Assembly: GCF_002162835.1 (NCBI RefSeq)
Contig: NZ_MAAX01000210.1
Location: 4,601 to 51,473 of the forward strand
Origin: Nonlabens dokdonensis
GTDB taxonomy: Bacteria > Bacteroidota > Bacteroidia > Flavobacteriales > Flavobacteriaceae
Reading direction: 5' to 3'
DNA length: 46,873 nucleotides
Both the position numbers and the translations under genes were made by a program. Positions 8,026 through 15,276 of this stretch are shown here, in pieces (within the stretch, counting starts at the first letter, position 1; every line of letters starts with the position of its first letter). The notes beneath the pieces were generated by a model. That model saw only the letters and a program-made list of their open reading frames with translations. It did no database searches and had not been told where the DNA came from.

Positions 8026-9417
8026 TTGAATACAAAATACATTGATCTCATAGATCAAACGTACTTCTTTCCTACTGAGGAGTTTGAATTGAATAAAGGG
8101 CAATTAAAATTTCATGATATTGATCTCATGGCCCTAGTTGAGCAGTACGGCTCTCCTTTAAAATTTACATATCTACCTAAGATCTCTGATAATATTCAGC
8201 GTGCACAGAAATGGTTTAATGACGCTTTCGCGAAAGCGGATTACAAAGCAAAATATCACTATTGCTATTGTACAAAAAGCTCACACTTTAAACATGTACT
8301 TGATACGGCATTAAGTAATGATATACATCTAGAAACCAGCAGTGCTTTTGATATAGATATTATTAAAAGCCTGAAAGCTGAAGGTAAAATTAAAGACGAC
8401 ACCTATATCATCAGTAATGGTTTTAAACGTGAAAAGTACATAGATAATATTGCAGATTTGATCAACTCTGGTCACAAGAATTGTATTCCTATCATTGACA
8501 ACTACGAAGAACTGAACTTATTAACTAATGTTACTGATAAGAAGTTTAAAGTAGGAATACGCATTGCCAGTGAGGAAGAGCCAAAGTTTGAATTTTATAC
8601 CAGTCGTTTAGGCATAGGTTATAAAAACATTCTTTCTTTCTATAAAAATCAGATTCAGGAGAACCAACAGGTATCTCTTAAGATGCTTCATTTTTTCATT
8701 AATACCGGAATACGTGATAACGCATATTACTGGAATGAATTACACAAATGTCTCAAAGTATACATAAGCCTTAAGAAAATATGCCCTTCATTAGACAGTC
8801 TCAATATAGGTGGTGGTTTCCCGATTAAGAACTCACTTGCATTTGAATTTGACTATGAGTACATGATTAATGAGATTGTAACTCAAATAAAGCAGGTGTG
8901 TGATGAGGCAGATGTGGACGTACCACATATTTTTACAGAATTCGGTTCTTTTACAGTAGGTGAAAGTGGTGGTGCGATCTACAAAGTGTTGTATCAAAAA
9001 CAACAAAATGATCGTGAAAAGTGGAATATGATTAATAGTTCATTTATCACAACCTTACCAGACTCGTGGGCAATAAGTAAACGCTTTATTATGCTAGCCT
9101 TAAACCGCTGGAATGAGGAATATGAGCGTGTATTATTAGGTGGACTAACTTGCGATAGTGATGACTATTACAACAGCGAGCAAAACGTTAACGCTATCTA
9201 TTTACCCAAATATCATAAGGATAGACCGCTTTACATAGGCTTTTTTAATACTGGAGCATATCAAGAAAGCATAGGTGGATATGGCGGTATACAACACTGT
9301 TTAATACCAGCACCTAAACATATTTTAATAGACCGCGATGAAAATGGCGCTATACAAACTAGAGTTTTTAAAGAGCAACAAAGCTCAGAACAAATGCTAG
9401 ATATATTAGGATATTAA
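8026..9417 (+). CDS. speA: Arginine decarboxylase (alanine-racemase-fold PLP enzyme)
   Basis: A 463-residue fold-type III PLP decarboxylase. The PLP lysine is Lys84 in YCTKSSHFKH; LNIGGGFPI is the phosphate-binding glycine loop and GGLTCDSDD carries the C-terminal active-site Cys/Asp pair. The sequence alone could suit another amino-acid decarboxylase, but the agmatinase 49 bases downstream strongly implies arginine to agmatine. The start is TTG: no ATG lies between the upstream in-frame stop (8005) and residue 35, and MNTKYIDLI matches the usual N-terminus as I remember this group. Residues 67-71 (AFAKA) are encoded by a copy of the dispersed palindrome. Confidence 0.85.
   Translation: MNTKYIDLIDQTYFFPTEEFELNKGQLKFHDIDLMALVEQYGSPLKFTYLPKISDNIQRAQKWFNDAFAKADYKAKYHYCYCTKSSHFKHVLDTALSNDIHLETSSAFDIDIIKSLKAEGKIKDDTYIISNGFKREKYIDNIADLINSGHKNCIPIIDNYEELNLLTNVTDKKFKVGIRIASEEEPKFEFYTSRLGIGYKNILSFYKNQIQENQQVSLKMLHFFINTGIRDNAYYWNELHKCLKVYISLKKICPSLDSLNIGGGFPIKNSLAFEFDYEYMINEIVTQIKQVCDEADVDVPHIFTEFGSFTVGESGGAIYKVLYQKQQNDREKWNMINSSFITTLPDSWAISKRFIMLALNRWNEEYERVLLGGLTCDSDDYYNSEQNVNAIYLPKYHKDRPLYIGFFNTGAYQESIGGYGGIQHCLIPAPKHILIDRDENGAIQTRVFKEQQSSEQMLDILGY
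8223..8238. repeat. Dispersed palindrome copy 3
   Basis: CGCTTTCGCGAAAGCG inside the arginine decarboxylase gene, encoding DAFAKAD, a different frame from copy 1. Confidence 0.97.
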
Positions 9418-9466
9418 TATTTTATATAAATCGATTAACTTTAAAACAAACTTTTAATTTCAAGAC

Positions 9467-10402
9467 ATGAGTAATTCAAACTATGCAGGAATTCCAGATG
9501 AATATGCTGGAATCGATAATGCATCAATCGTTTTAATTCCAGTTCCTTATGATGGAACAAGCACCTGGCAAAAAGGCGCAGATAAAGGACCAGAAGCTTT
9601 TCTAGACGCCAGTGCAAATATGGAATTATACGATATTGAAACGGATACAGAAGTGTATCATCATGGAGTCTTTCTTGCAAATCCTGTTACAGAAAATAGC
9701 TCGCCAGAAGCAATGGTAGATGCCGTTCACGCAACTGCTAAAAAGTATATCAAGAAAAATAAGTTTGTAACCCTTTTCGGTGGAGAACATTCTATTTCTA
9801 TCGGAAGCATACGCGCCTTTAACGATATGTATGAAAATCTAAGTGTTTTACAAATAGACGCTCATGCAGACTTAAGAAAAGAATACGATGGTAGTAGTTG
9901 TAATCACGCCTGCGCCGTTTATGAAGCAAGTCAGAAAACAAACCTAGTGCAGGTAGGAATACGCTCTATGGATAGTATAGAAGTAGGTATTAATGATGAC
10001 GATAAAATATTTTCTGCACATGAAATGGTTCAAGATGACTACTGGCAAGAGAAAGCTACTGAAGCACTTACAGAAAATGTATTTATTACCATCGATTTAG
10101 ATGCTTTTGACCCATCGATATGTCCATCTACGGGCACGCCTGAACCTGGTGGGCTCTTCTGGTATGAAACATTAGATTTCTTAAAAATGGTATTTGCAGA
10201 GAAGAACGTGGTAGGTTTTGACATTGTTGAATTATGTCCTAATCCATCAGAGAAATCATCAGATTTTCTTGCTGCAAAACTATATTATAAAATGCTGAGC
10301 TATAAATTTAAAGACATTGCTCTAGAAGGAGAAGATGGTTATGAAGCAAATAATGCTTTTACCAAATCTGGATTAAAAAAAATGAAAAACATAGAAGATT
10401 AA
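9467..10402 (+). CDS. speB: Agmatinase
   Basis: A 311-residue ureohydrolase with all expected manganese ligands: His108 in GGEHS, Asp131/His133/Asp135 in DAHAD and Asp210/Asp212 in TIDLDAFDP; the CPSTGTPEPGG loop follows. It hydrolyses agmatine to putrescine and urea. The setting between arginine decarboxylase and a deoxyhypusine-synthase-like gene makes agmatine a better substrate guess than arginine or formiminoglutamate. It is second in the polyamine operon, 14 bases before the next start. Confidence 0.93.
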   Translation: MSNSNYAGIPDEYAGIDNASIVLIPVPYDGTSTWQKGADKGPEAFLDASANMELYDIETDTEVYHHGVFLANPVTENSSPEAMVDAVHATAKKYIKKNKFVTLFGGEHSISIGSIRAFNDMYENLSVLQIDAHADLRKEYDGSSCNHACAVYEASQKTNLVQVGIRSMDSIEVGINDDDKIFSAHEMVQDDYWQEKATEALTENVFITIDLDAFDPSICPSTGTPEPGGLFWYETLDFLKMVFAEKNVVGFDIVELCPNPSEKSSDFLAAKLYYKMLSYKFKDIALEGEDGYEANNAFTKSGLKKMKNIED

Positions 10403-10416
10403 TCTTCAAAAACATC

Positions 10417-11385
10417 ATGGGAAAACCTATTACTGATTTTATAGAAAACTACTTCTTACACTTTAACAGCGCTGCACTAGTAGACGCTGCAAAAGGTTAT
10501 GAAGCACAATTAAACCAAGGCTCTAAAATGCTAGTTTCACTTGCTGGAGCAATGAGTACTGCAGAGATTGGAAAGATTTTTGGCGAGATGATTCGTCAGG
10601 ATAAAGTACATATCATTTCTTGTACAGGTGCCAACCTAGAAGAAGACTTGATGAATCTAGTAGCGCACAGCCACTATAAGAGAGTGCCTAATTATCGCGA
10701 CTTAACACCGCAAGACGAATGGGATTTACTAGAAAAAGGACTCAACCGTGTAACCGACACATGTATTCCAGAAGAAGAGGCTTTTAGAAGATTACAAGAA
10801 CACATCGTAAAAATATGGAAAGATGCAGAGGCAAAAGGCGAGCGTTATTTCCCGCATGAATATATGTACAAACTACTTTTAAGTGGTGTCCTAGAACAGT
10901 ATTATGAAATCCCTATTGAGAACTCATGGATGTATGCCGCTGCCAAAGCTAACTTACCAATCGTCGTTCCAGGCTGGGAAGACAGTACGATGGGTAATAT
11001 TTTTGCCAGTTATGTATTAAAAGGCGAGTTAAAAGCAAGTACTGTAAAAAGCGGTATCGAGTACATGACTTTCCTTGCAGACTGGTATACTGACAACTCA
11101 CAGAAAGGAATCGGTTTCTTCCAGATAGGTGGTGGAATCGCAGGAGATTTCCCTATTTGTGTAGTGCCTATGTTGTATCAAGATATGGAACGTACCGACA
11201 CGCCGTTTTGGAGTTACTTCTGTCAGATATCTGATTCAACGACCAGTTATGGAAGTTATTCTGGAGCCGTACCTAATGAAAAAATCACTTGGGGAAAACT
11301 AGATCAAGACACACCTAAATTTATTGTAGAAAGTGATGCGACCATAGTAGCACCATTGATCTTTGCTTATTTATTAGAGATGTAA
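10417..11385 (+). CDS. Deoxyhypusine-synthase-like protein, probable homospermidine synthase
   Basis: A 322-residue member of the deoxyhypusine synthase family, with the NAD-binding region SCTGANLEED and the catalytic lysine in KITWGKL (Lys294), equivalent to SWGK in the eukaryotic enzyme. Bacteria have no eIF5A to modify; bacterial members next to polyamine genes have been linked to transferring an aminobutyl group to putrescine to make sym-homospermidine, a polyamine reported as common in Flavobacteria. With the decarboxylase and agmatinase just upstream this gives a complete arginine to homospermidine route. The family is certain; the product is inference. Confidence 0.85.
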   Translation: MGKPITDFIENYFLHFNSAALVDAAKGYEAQLNQGSKMLVSLAGAMSTAEIGKIFGEMIRQDKVHIISCTGANLEEDLMNLVAHSHYKRVPNYRDLTPQDEWDLLEKGLNRVTDTCIPEEEAFRRLQEHIVKIWKDAEAKGERYFPHEYMYKLLLSGVLEQYYEIPIENSWMYAAAKANLPIVVPGWEDSTMGNIFASYVLKGELKASTVKSGIEYMTFLADWYTDNSQKGIGFFQIGGGIAGDFPICVVPMLYQDMERTDTPFWSYFCQISDSTTSYGSYSGAVPNEKITWGKLDQDTPKFIVESDATIVAPLIFAYLLEM

Positions 11386-11388
11386 TTT

Positions 11389-12063
11389 ATGAGAAATATT
11401 ATTTTAATCGTTAGTTTATTAGTTTCCAATTTAATCTACGCTCAATATGGTTGGACTCCTGCGGTTGTAAGTCTCAATAATGGAAAAACTTTAACAGGAG
11501 AAGCTAGCATACCTATGCAAAATAGTGGCGTAGGAAGTATTGTTAAACATAAGGAAAGAGTAAAATTCAGGTTAAAGAAAGGTTCCAAAAAAACTAAATA
11601 TGATATTTCAGAAGTATCACAAATAGTCTTTACAATCTCTTTTACAGAAAAGGTAGATGGTGAGAAAATAGAAAACACTAGAACAGCTAAATACGTACCA
11701 GTAATAAATAAAAAACGGAAAAAGAAGGTCAAAAAATGCTTTATGGAAGAAATTGTTGTGGGACCGATTTCCTTATACGGCAGAACCGTAAATGCACAAG
11801 GAGCTATCGGACCTATGAATCAAACAGGCACAAATATTCCTATGTATCATAATTATTGGATGACGCACAATGAGTTATATGTTCAAAAAGAAAATGAAGA
11901 AGCAAAATTGATTAATCAAATAAGTCTCTTTAAAGGCTTTAAAAAAAGAGCTTCTAAATATTTTGGTGACTGTCCTGCCGTAGTTGTTCAACTTGAAGAA
12001 CGTGAACTCAAAAAGAAAGATTTAAAGGAGATTGTTGAACTTTATAATTCTAATTGCGGTTAA
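11389..12063 (+). CDS. Secreted protein of unknown function
   Basis: A 224-residue protein with a clear signal peptide (MRNIILIVSLLVSNLIYAQ, cleavage near residue 19). The mature part is Lys-rich with a predicted mainly beta pattern; a Cys lies in KKCFMEE and others near the C-terminus (GDCPAV, final NSNCG). I do not recognise a domain. The start lies three bases after the stop of the deoxyhypusine-synthase-like gene, so it is co-transcribed with the polyamine genes although it is exported. A palindrome copy and then a hairpin terminator follow. Confidence 0.8.
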   Translation: MRNIILIVSLLVSNLIYAQYGWTPAVVSLNNGKTLTGEASIPMQNSGVGSIVKHKERVKFRLKKGSKKTKYDISEVSQIVFTISFTEKVDGEKIENTRTAKYVPVINKKRKKKVKKCFMEEIVVGPISLYGRTVNAQGAIGPMNQTGTNIPMYHNYWMTHNELYVQKENEEAKLINQISLFKGFKKRASKYFGDCPAVVVQLEERELKKKDLKEIVELYNSNCG

Positions 12064-12088
12064 TTTTGATTTAATAAATATTAGGCTT

Positions 12089-12104
12089 CGCTTTCGCGAA
12101 AGCG
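12089..12104. repeat. Dispersed palindrome copy 4
   Basis: CGCTTTCGCGAAAGCG followed by GAACAAAAAT, 25 bases after the stop of the secreted unknown gene and just before a separate rho-independent terminator. Confidence 0.97.
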
Positions 12105-12116
12105 GAACAAAAATCA

Positions 12117-12159
12117 AAACCTGTAAGTTGCTCAACACATAGCGGTTTACAGGTTTTTT
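12117..12159 (+). terminator. Rho-independent terminator of the polyamine operon
   Basis: AAAACCTGTAA pairs with TTACAGGTTTT across a 19-base loop and runs into a T tract. Ends the unit that closes with the secreted unknown gene. Confidence 0.8.
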
Positions 12160-12233
12160 ATGCTTTAAATATTAACGTTTCAATTGTGAAATATTAATGA
12201 CTTACAATTACATTTAAATATAAGTAACACATC

Positions 12234-13769
12234 ATGAGTGATATAAATATGAGTAAGATAGACAACTTAAATCTGGAGTTTTTACAGCTTAAGGATTATG
12301 AAGAGTTGAAACATGCAATGATAGATTCTTATAGTAATCTACCAGATTCTTACTGGCGAGAAGAACAGATCAAAACGCTTATAGATAAATTCCCAGAAGG
12401 TCAAGTTGTCCTCAAAGTGAATGAAGAGATCGTAGCTTGTGCGCTTTCTATAGTGGTAAAGTATAACGATTTCAGTGGTCAGTACACTTATGAGCAAGTA
12501 ACCGGAAATTACAAGTTCACCACGCACGATGATGATGGTGATGTACTTTATGGAATTGAGGTATTTATAAAACCACAATATCGCGGTATGCGATTAGGTC
12601 GTCGTTTATATGATTACCGTAAAGAGCTGTGTGAGAATTTGAATTTAAGAGGTATTGCCTTTGGCGGTCGTATTCCTAACTATCATAATCACGCGAGTGA
12701 TATGACGCCTAAGGAGTACATTGAAAAAGTGCGCAATAAAGAGATTACAGACTCTGTCCTAAACTTTCAATTATCAAACGACTTCCATGTTTCTCGTGTT
12801 CTTAAAAACTATCTGGATGGTGATAAAGCCTCTATGGAATATGCGGTATTACTAGAATGGGATAATATTTACTATACAAAACCAGTTACAGAAACCACAG
12901 CATTAAAAAGCACGGTACGGTTAGGATTAATCCAGTGGCAAATGCGCCCTTATTCTGGTTTTGATGAGTTGATGCAACAAGTAGAATACTTTGTAGATGC
13001 GGTAGCTGCCTACAGATCTGATTTTGCTTTATTCCCGGAGTATTTTAACGCGCCTTTAATGGCTGCTTACAATAAGTTGAGTGTTAGTGATTCTATTAGA
13101 GAACTAGCAAAATATACTAAGATGATAAGAAACAAGTTTTCTGAATTATCCATTAAATATAATATCAACATTATTACAGGTTCCATGCCTGAAATTATTG
13201 ATGGACAATTGTACAATGTTGGGAATTTGTGCCGTCGCGATGGAACGATAGGACGTTATGAAAAAATACATGTGACGCCAGATGAGCAAAAAGTATGGGG
13301 ATTACAAGGTGGAAGTATGATCCAGACTTTTGACACCGATTGTGGTAAAATAGGAATCTTGATTTGCTATGACAGTGAATTCCCAGAATTGAGTCGTATT
13401 ATGGCACAAGAAGGGATGCAAATTCTTTTTGTACCATTCTTGACAGATACACAAAATGCTTATGCTCGTGTACGCCTTTGCTCTCAAGCTAGAGCGGTAG
13501 AGAATGAATGTTATGTAGCGATAGCAGGTAGCGTAGGGAATTTACCTGCGGTAGAAAACATGGATATTTCTTATGCGCAAAGTGCTGTATTCACGCCTTG
13601 TGATTTTGCTTTCCCATCAAATGGCGTTAAGGCAGAAGCTACAGCCAATACAGAAATGATTCTTGTGGCCGATGTAGATCTAGATTTATTAAAAGAACTG
13701 CACAATTACGGCGCAGTTAAGAATTTAAAAGACCGCAGGACTGATTTATATGAGGTGAGTAAAAAGTAA
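12234..13769 (+). CDS. Fused GNAT acetyltransferase and nitrilase-superfamily amidohydrolase
   Basis: A 511-residue two-domain protein. Residues about 10-215 form a GNAT domain (IKPQYRGMRLGRRLYDYRK is the acetyl-CoA loop; FGGRIPNY follows). Residues about 225-505 form a carbon-nitrogen hydrolase domain with the full Glu-Lys-Cys triad: Glu269 (ALFPEYF), Lys344 (RYEKIHV) and Cys378 (LICYDSEFPE). The pairing suggests one protein that adds or removes an acyl or amide group on the same nitrogen compound. Its place directly after the polyamine operon makes an amine or amidine substrate attractive, but it has its own transcription unit (terminator at 12117-12159 upstream) and the link is inference. 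Confidence 0.9.
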   Translation: MSDINMSKIDNLNLEFLQLKDYEELKHAMIDSYSNLPDSYWREEQIKTLIDKFPEGQVVLKVNEEIVACALSIVVKYNDFSGQYTYEQVTGNYKFTTHDDDGDVLYGIEVFIKPQYRGMRLGRRLYDYRKELCENLNLRGIAFGGRIPNYHNHASDMTPKEYIEKVRNKEITDSVLNFQLSNDFHVSRVLKNYLDGDKASMEYAVLLEWDNIYYTKPVTETTALKSTVRLGLIQWQMRPYSGFDELMQQVEYFVDAVAAYRSDFALFPEYFNAPLMAAYNKLSVSDSIRELAKYTKMIRNKFSELSIKYNINIITGSMPEIIDGQLYNVGNLCRRDGTIGRYEKIHVTPDEQKVWGLQGGSMIQTFDTDCGKIGILICYDSEFPELSRIMAQEGMQILFVPFLTDTQNAYARVRLCSQARAVENECYVAIAGSVGNLPAVENMDISYAQSAVFTPCDFAFPSNGVKAEATANTEMILVADVDLDLLKELHNYGAVKNLKDRRTDLYEVSKK

Positions 13770-13792
13770 GCCTTGCCTAAAATTAAAATTGT

Positions 13793-13829
13793 AAAAGGGT
13801 TTCTTATAAAGCATAAGAAACCTTTTTTT
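13793..13829. terminator. Hairpin terminator between convergent genes
   Basis: AAAAGGGTTTCTTAT pairs with ATAAGAAACCTTTTT (one G:T), followed by a T tract. Serves the GNAT-nitrilase gene and, read backwards, the XRE gene. Confidence 0.88.
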
Positions 13830-14409
13830 ATTTAATCATAGGAATAATACTTGGATAGGTGATTTTTTTACCGCTTCGATTTGCTAAAGCGAAAATTATG
13901 GAAAAGACATAATTTATAAGGCTAATTATAAAATAAATATACACCACAGAACGCACACTTAACGGTATTAACTCTTTATTAAAAAATTGCGAGCCAACTA
14001 TAATTACAGGCAATAGATATGAAAGTAAAGTCCAAACAATCTGAAAATTAAGCAACCTCGCTCCTATTTTCTGCAAGCCTTGAATTTTATCTTTTTTAGT
14101 CATCCATAGAATTAGAGGTAAAAGAATATTCCCGATTGGAATAAATACGCCCGCTAAAACCGACAAATGAAAAAACATTAAAAACTGATGATCTTCATGC
14201 TTACCGTAATCAAGCAACTCTTCAATGTTAATATCCAGCGTTTCACAAATAAGCTGCATTGTTTTACCTCGAGGTTCATTTTCATTGTTCTCGATACGTT
14301 GAATGGTTCGTAAACTGACTTGAGATTCTGTCGCAAGCTCCTCTTGAGACATACCCTTTTTGAGACGTATTTCTTTGATTTTAGTACCTACTGGGTTCAT
14401 CTTTTTCAT
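13828..14409 (-). CDS. XRE-family regulator with C-terminal membrane domain
   Basis: A 193-residue protein. Residues about 8-63 are a Cro/C1-type helix-turn-helix (KEIRLKKGMSQEELATESQVS, then RTIQRIENNENEPRG). The rest is a DUF4870-like membrane domain beginning HLSVLAGVFIPIGNILLPLI, with about four hydrophobic helices. Such proteins are small membrane-bound regulators; the targets are unknown. A good promoter (14428-14460) sits directly upstream, and the 3' end faces the terminator shared with the GNAT-nitrilase gene. Confidence 0.88.
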   Translation of the reverse strand: MKKMNPVGTKIKEIRLKKGMSQEELATESQVSLRTIQRIENNENEPRGKTMQLICETLDINIEELLDYGKHEDHQFLMFFHLSVLAGVFIPIGNILLPLILWMTKKDKIQGLQKIGARLLNFQIVWTLLSYLLPVIIVGSQFFNKELIPLSVRSVVYIYFIISLINYVFSIIFALANRSGKKITYPSIIPMIK

Positions 14410-14427
14410 GAATTAAAATTAGTGAAA

Positions 14428-14460
14428 CAAACCTAAGAATGAAGTCATTTGAAGAACAAA
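14428..14460 (-). promoter_or_regulatory. Promoter of the XRE regulator (TTTG-N21-TAGGTTTG)
   Basis: Minus-strand TAGGTTTG lies 18 bases before the ATG, with TTTG 21 bases further upstream. Confidence 0.7.
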
Positions 14461-14532
14461 TTATAGTGCAGACTTGTTTACGTCATTCTTATGACAAACA
14501 TGTCAAAACTCTGAAATACAATACCTTAAAAA

Positions 14533-15189
14533 CTACTTTAATAAAGCCTCAAAAGTTAGTATATCTATTTTCCCATCTGGGAAAAGATTGTTTTTTGATT
14601 CAAAATCTGCTAGTGCGGTACTGGTGATTTGAGCAAAAACACCGTCTAATGGAATGGCATAACCTTTAGCGACTAATAATTTTTGCGTCTCGTAAATTAG
14701 AGCACTTCTAGAACCTAATTTTTTGCTTATGGCTGATTGATCACTAAATAATTGTTTTAAAATTTGTTTAGGATCATCATCTGGAGCAGATTTTGATTTA
14801 AAATCGTTTGAATTGATCTTTTTAATTTCAGCATTAGTTAAACCTTCTGCTTTGTGAATTGCAGAGGAAACTAACTTTTTTTCTAGGTATTTGACTTTGG
14901 CTAGTTTCTGTGCATAGCCCTTTACAGCATTTTGAGTTTCTAGATTATCCTTTTCGGGAGATCGTACGTCTATATCATTTGCAGTCCACTGTAATTTCAC
15001 ATAGGTATTCAAGTCTTGAATTGCCTCTTCATAATCCCATACTGTCATTTTATCATAATAATTCAGATCCACCTCATCACTAGACTCGTAGAAATAGTTA
15101 GGTGCATGAAAACGTTCCCAGTCTTTGTAAAAATCATAGACTAAGAATCCCAGTATTAGTACTAATAAAAAAATGATGACTTGCTTCAT
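14533..15189 (-). CDS. Membrane-anchored peptidoglycan-binding-domain protein
   Basis: A 218-residue protein with one N-terminal hydrophobic helix (residues about 3-20, VIIFLLVLILGFLVYDF), a charged helical middle, and a C-terminal peptidoglycan-binding type 1 domain from about 163 (ALIYETQKLLVAKGY, LDGVFAQITSTALADFESKN). It is probably anchored in the cytoplasmic membrane and touches the cell wall. No catalytic domain is visible. A TATCTTTG promoter element sits 21 bases before the start. Confidence 0.8.
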   Translation of the reverse strand: MKQVIIFLLVLILGFLVYDFYKDWERFHAPNYFYESSDEVDLNYYDKMTVWDYEEAIQDLNTYVKLQWTANDIDVRSPEKDNLETQNAVKGYAQKLAKVKYLEKKLVSSAIHKAEGLTNAEIKKINSNDFKSKSAPDDDPKQILKQLFSDQSAISKKLGSRSALIYETQKLLVAKGYAIPLDGVFAQITSTALADFESKNNLFPDGKIDILTFEALLK

Positions 15190-15209
15190 AATTACTCTCT
15201 TTGTGATGT

Positions 15210-15217
15210 CAAAGATA
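15210..15217 (-). promoter_or_regulatory. -7 element (TATCTTTG) of the peptidoglycan-binding protein gene
   Basis: Exact TAnnTTTG, 20 bases before the ATG. No -33 TTG; palindrome copy 5 sits about 30 bases upstream. Confidence 0.55.
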
Positions 15218-15246
15218 GTAATCCTAGATGAAGAATGTATTTATTT

Positions 15247-15262
15247 CGCTTTCGCGAAAGCG
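15247..15262. repeat. Dispersed palindrome copy 5
   Basis: CGCTTTCGCGAAAGCG followed by GAACAAAAAT, the same right flank as copy 4. Lies between the LamG/T9SS gene and the promoter of the peptidoglycan-binding protein gene. Confidence 0.97.
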
Positions 15263-15276
15263 GAACAAAAATCCTA

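Noticed and set aside
9441-9680. A 79-residue minus-strand ORF near the agmatinase start
   Set aside because: Antisense to the agmatinase gene; composition rich in Leu/His/Tyr with no domain.
12089-12104. Palindrome as a rho-independent terminator
   Set aside because: The possible RNA hairpin has a short stem with a CGCG loop and no T tract follows; in this case a separate full terminator follows, and five copies lie inside genes.
14439-14627. A 62-residue plus-strand ORF between the XRE and peptidoglycan-binding genes
   Set aside because: It overlaps the XRE promoter and the 3' end of the neighbouring gene and has no recognisable feature.
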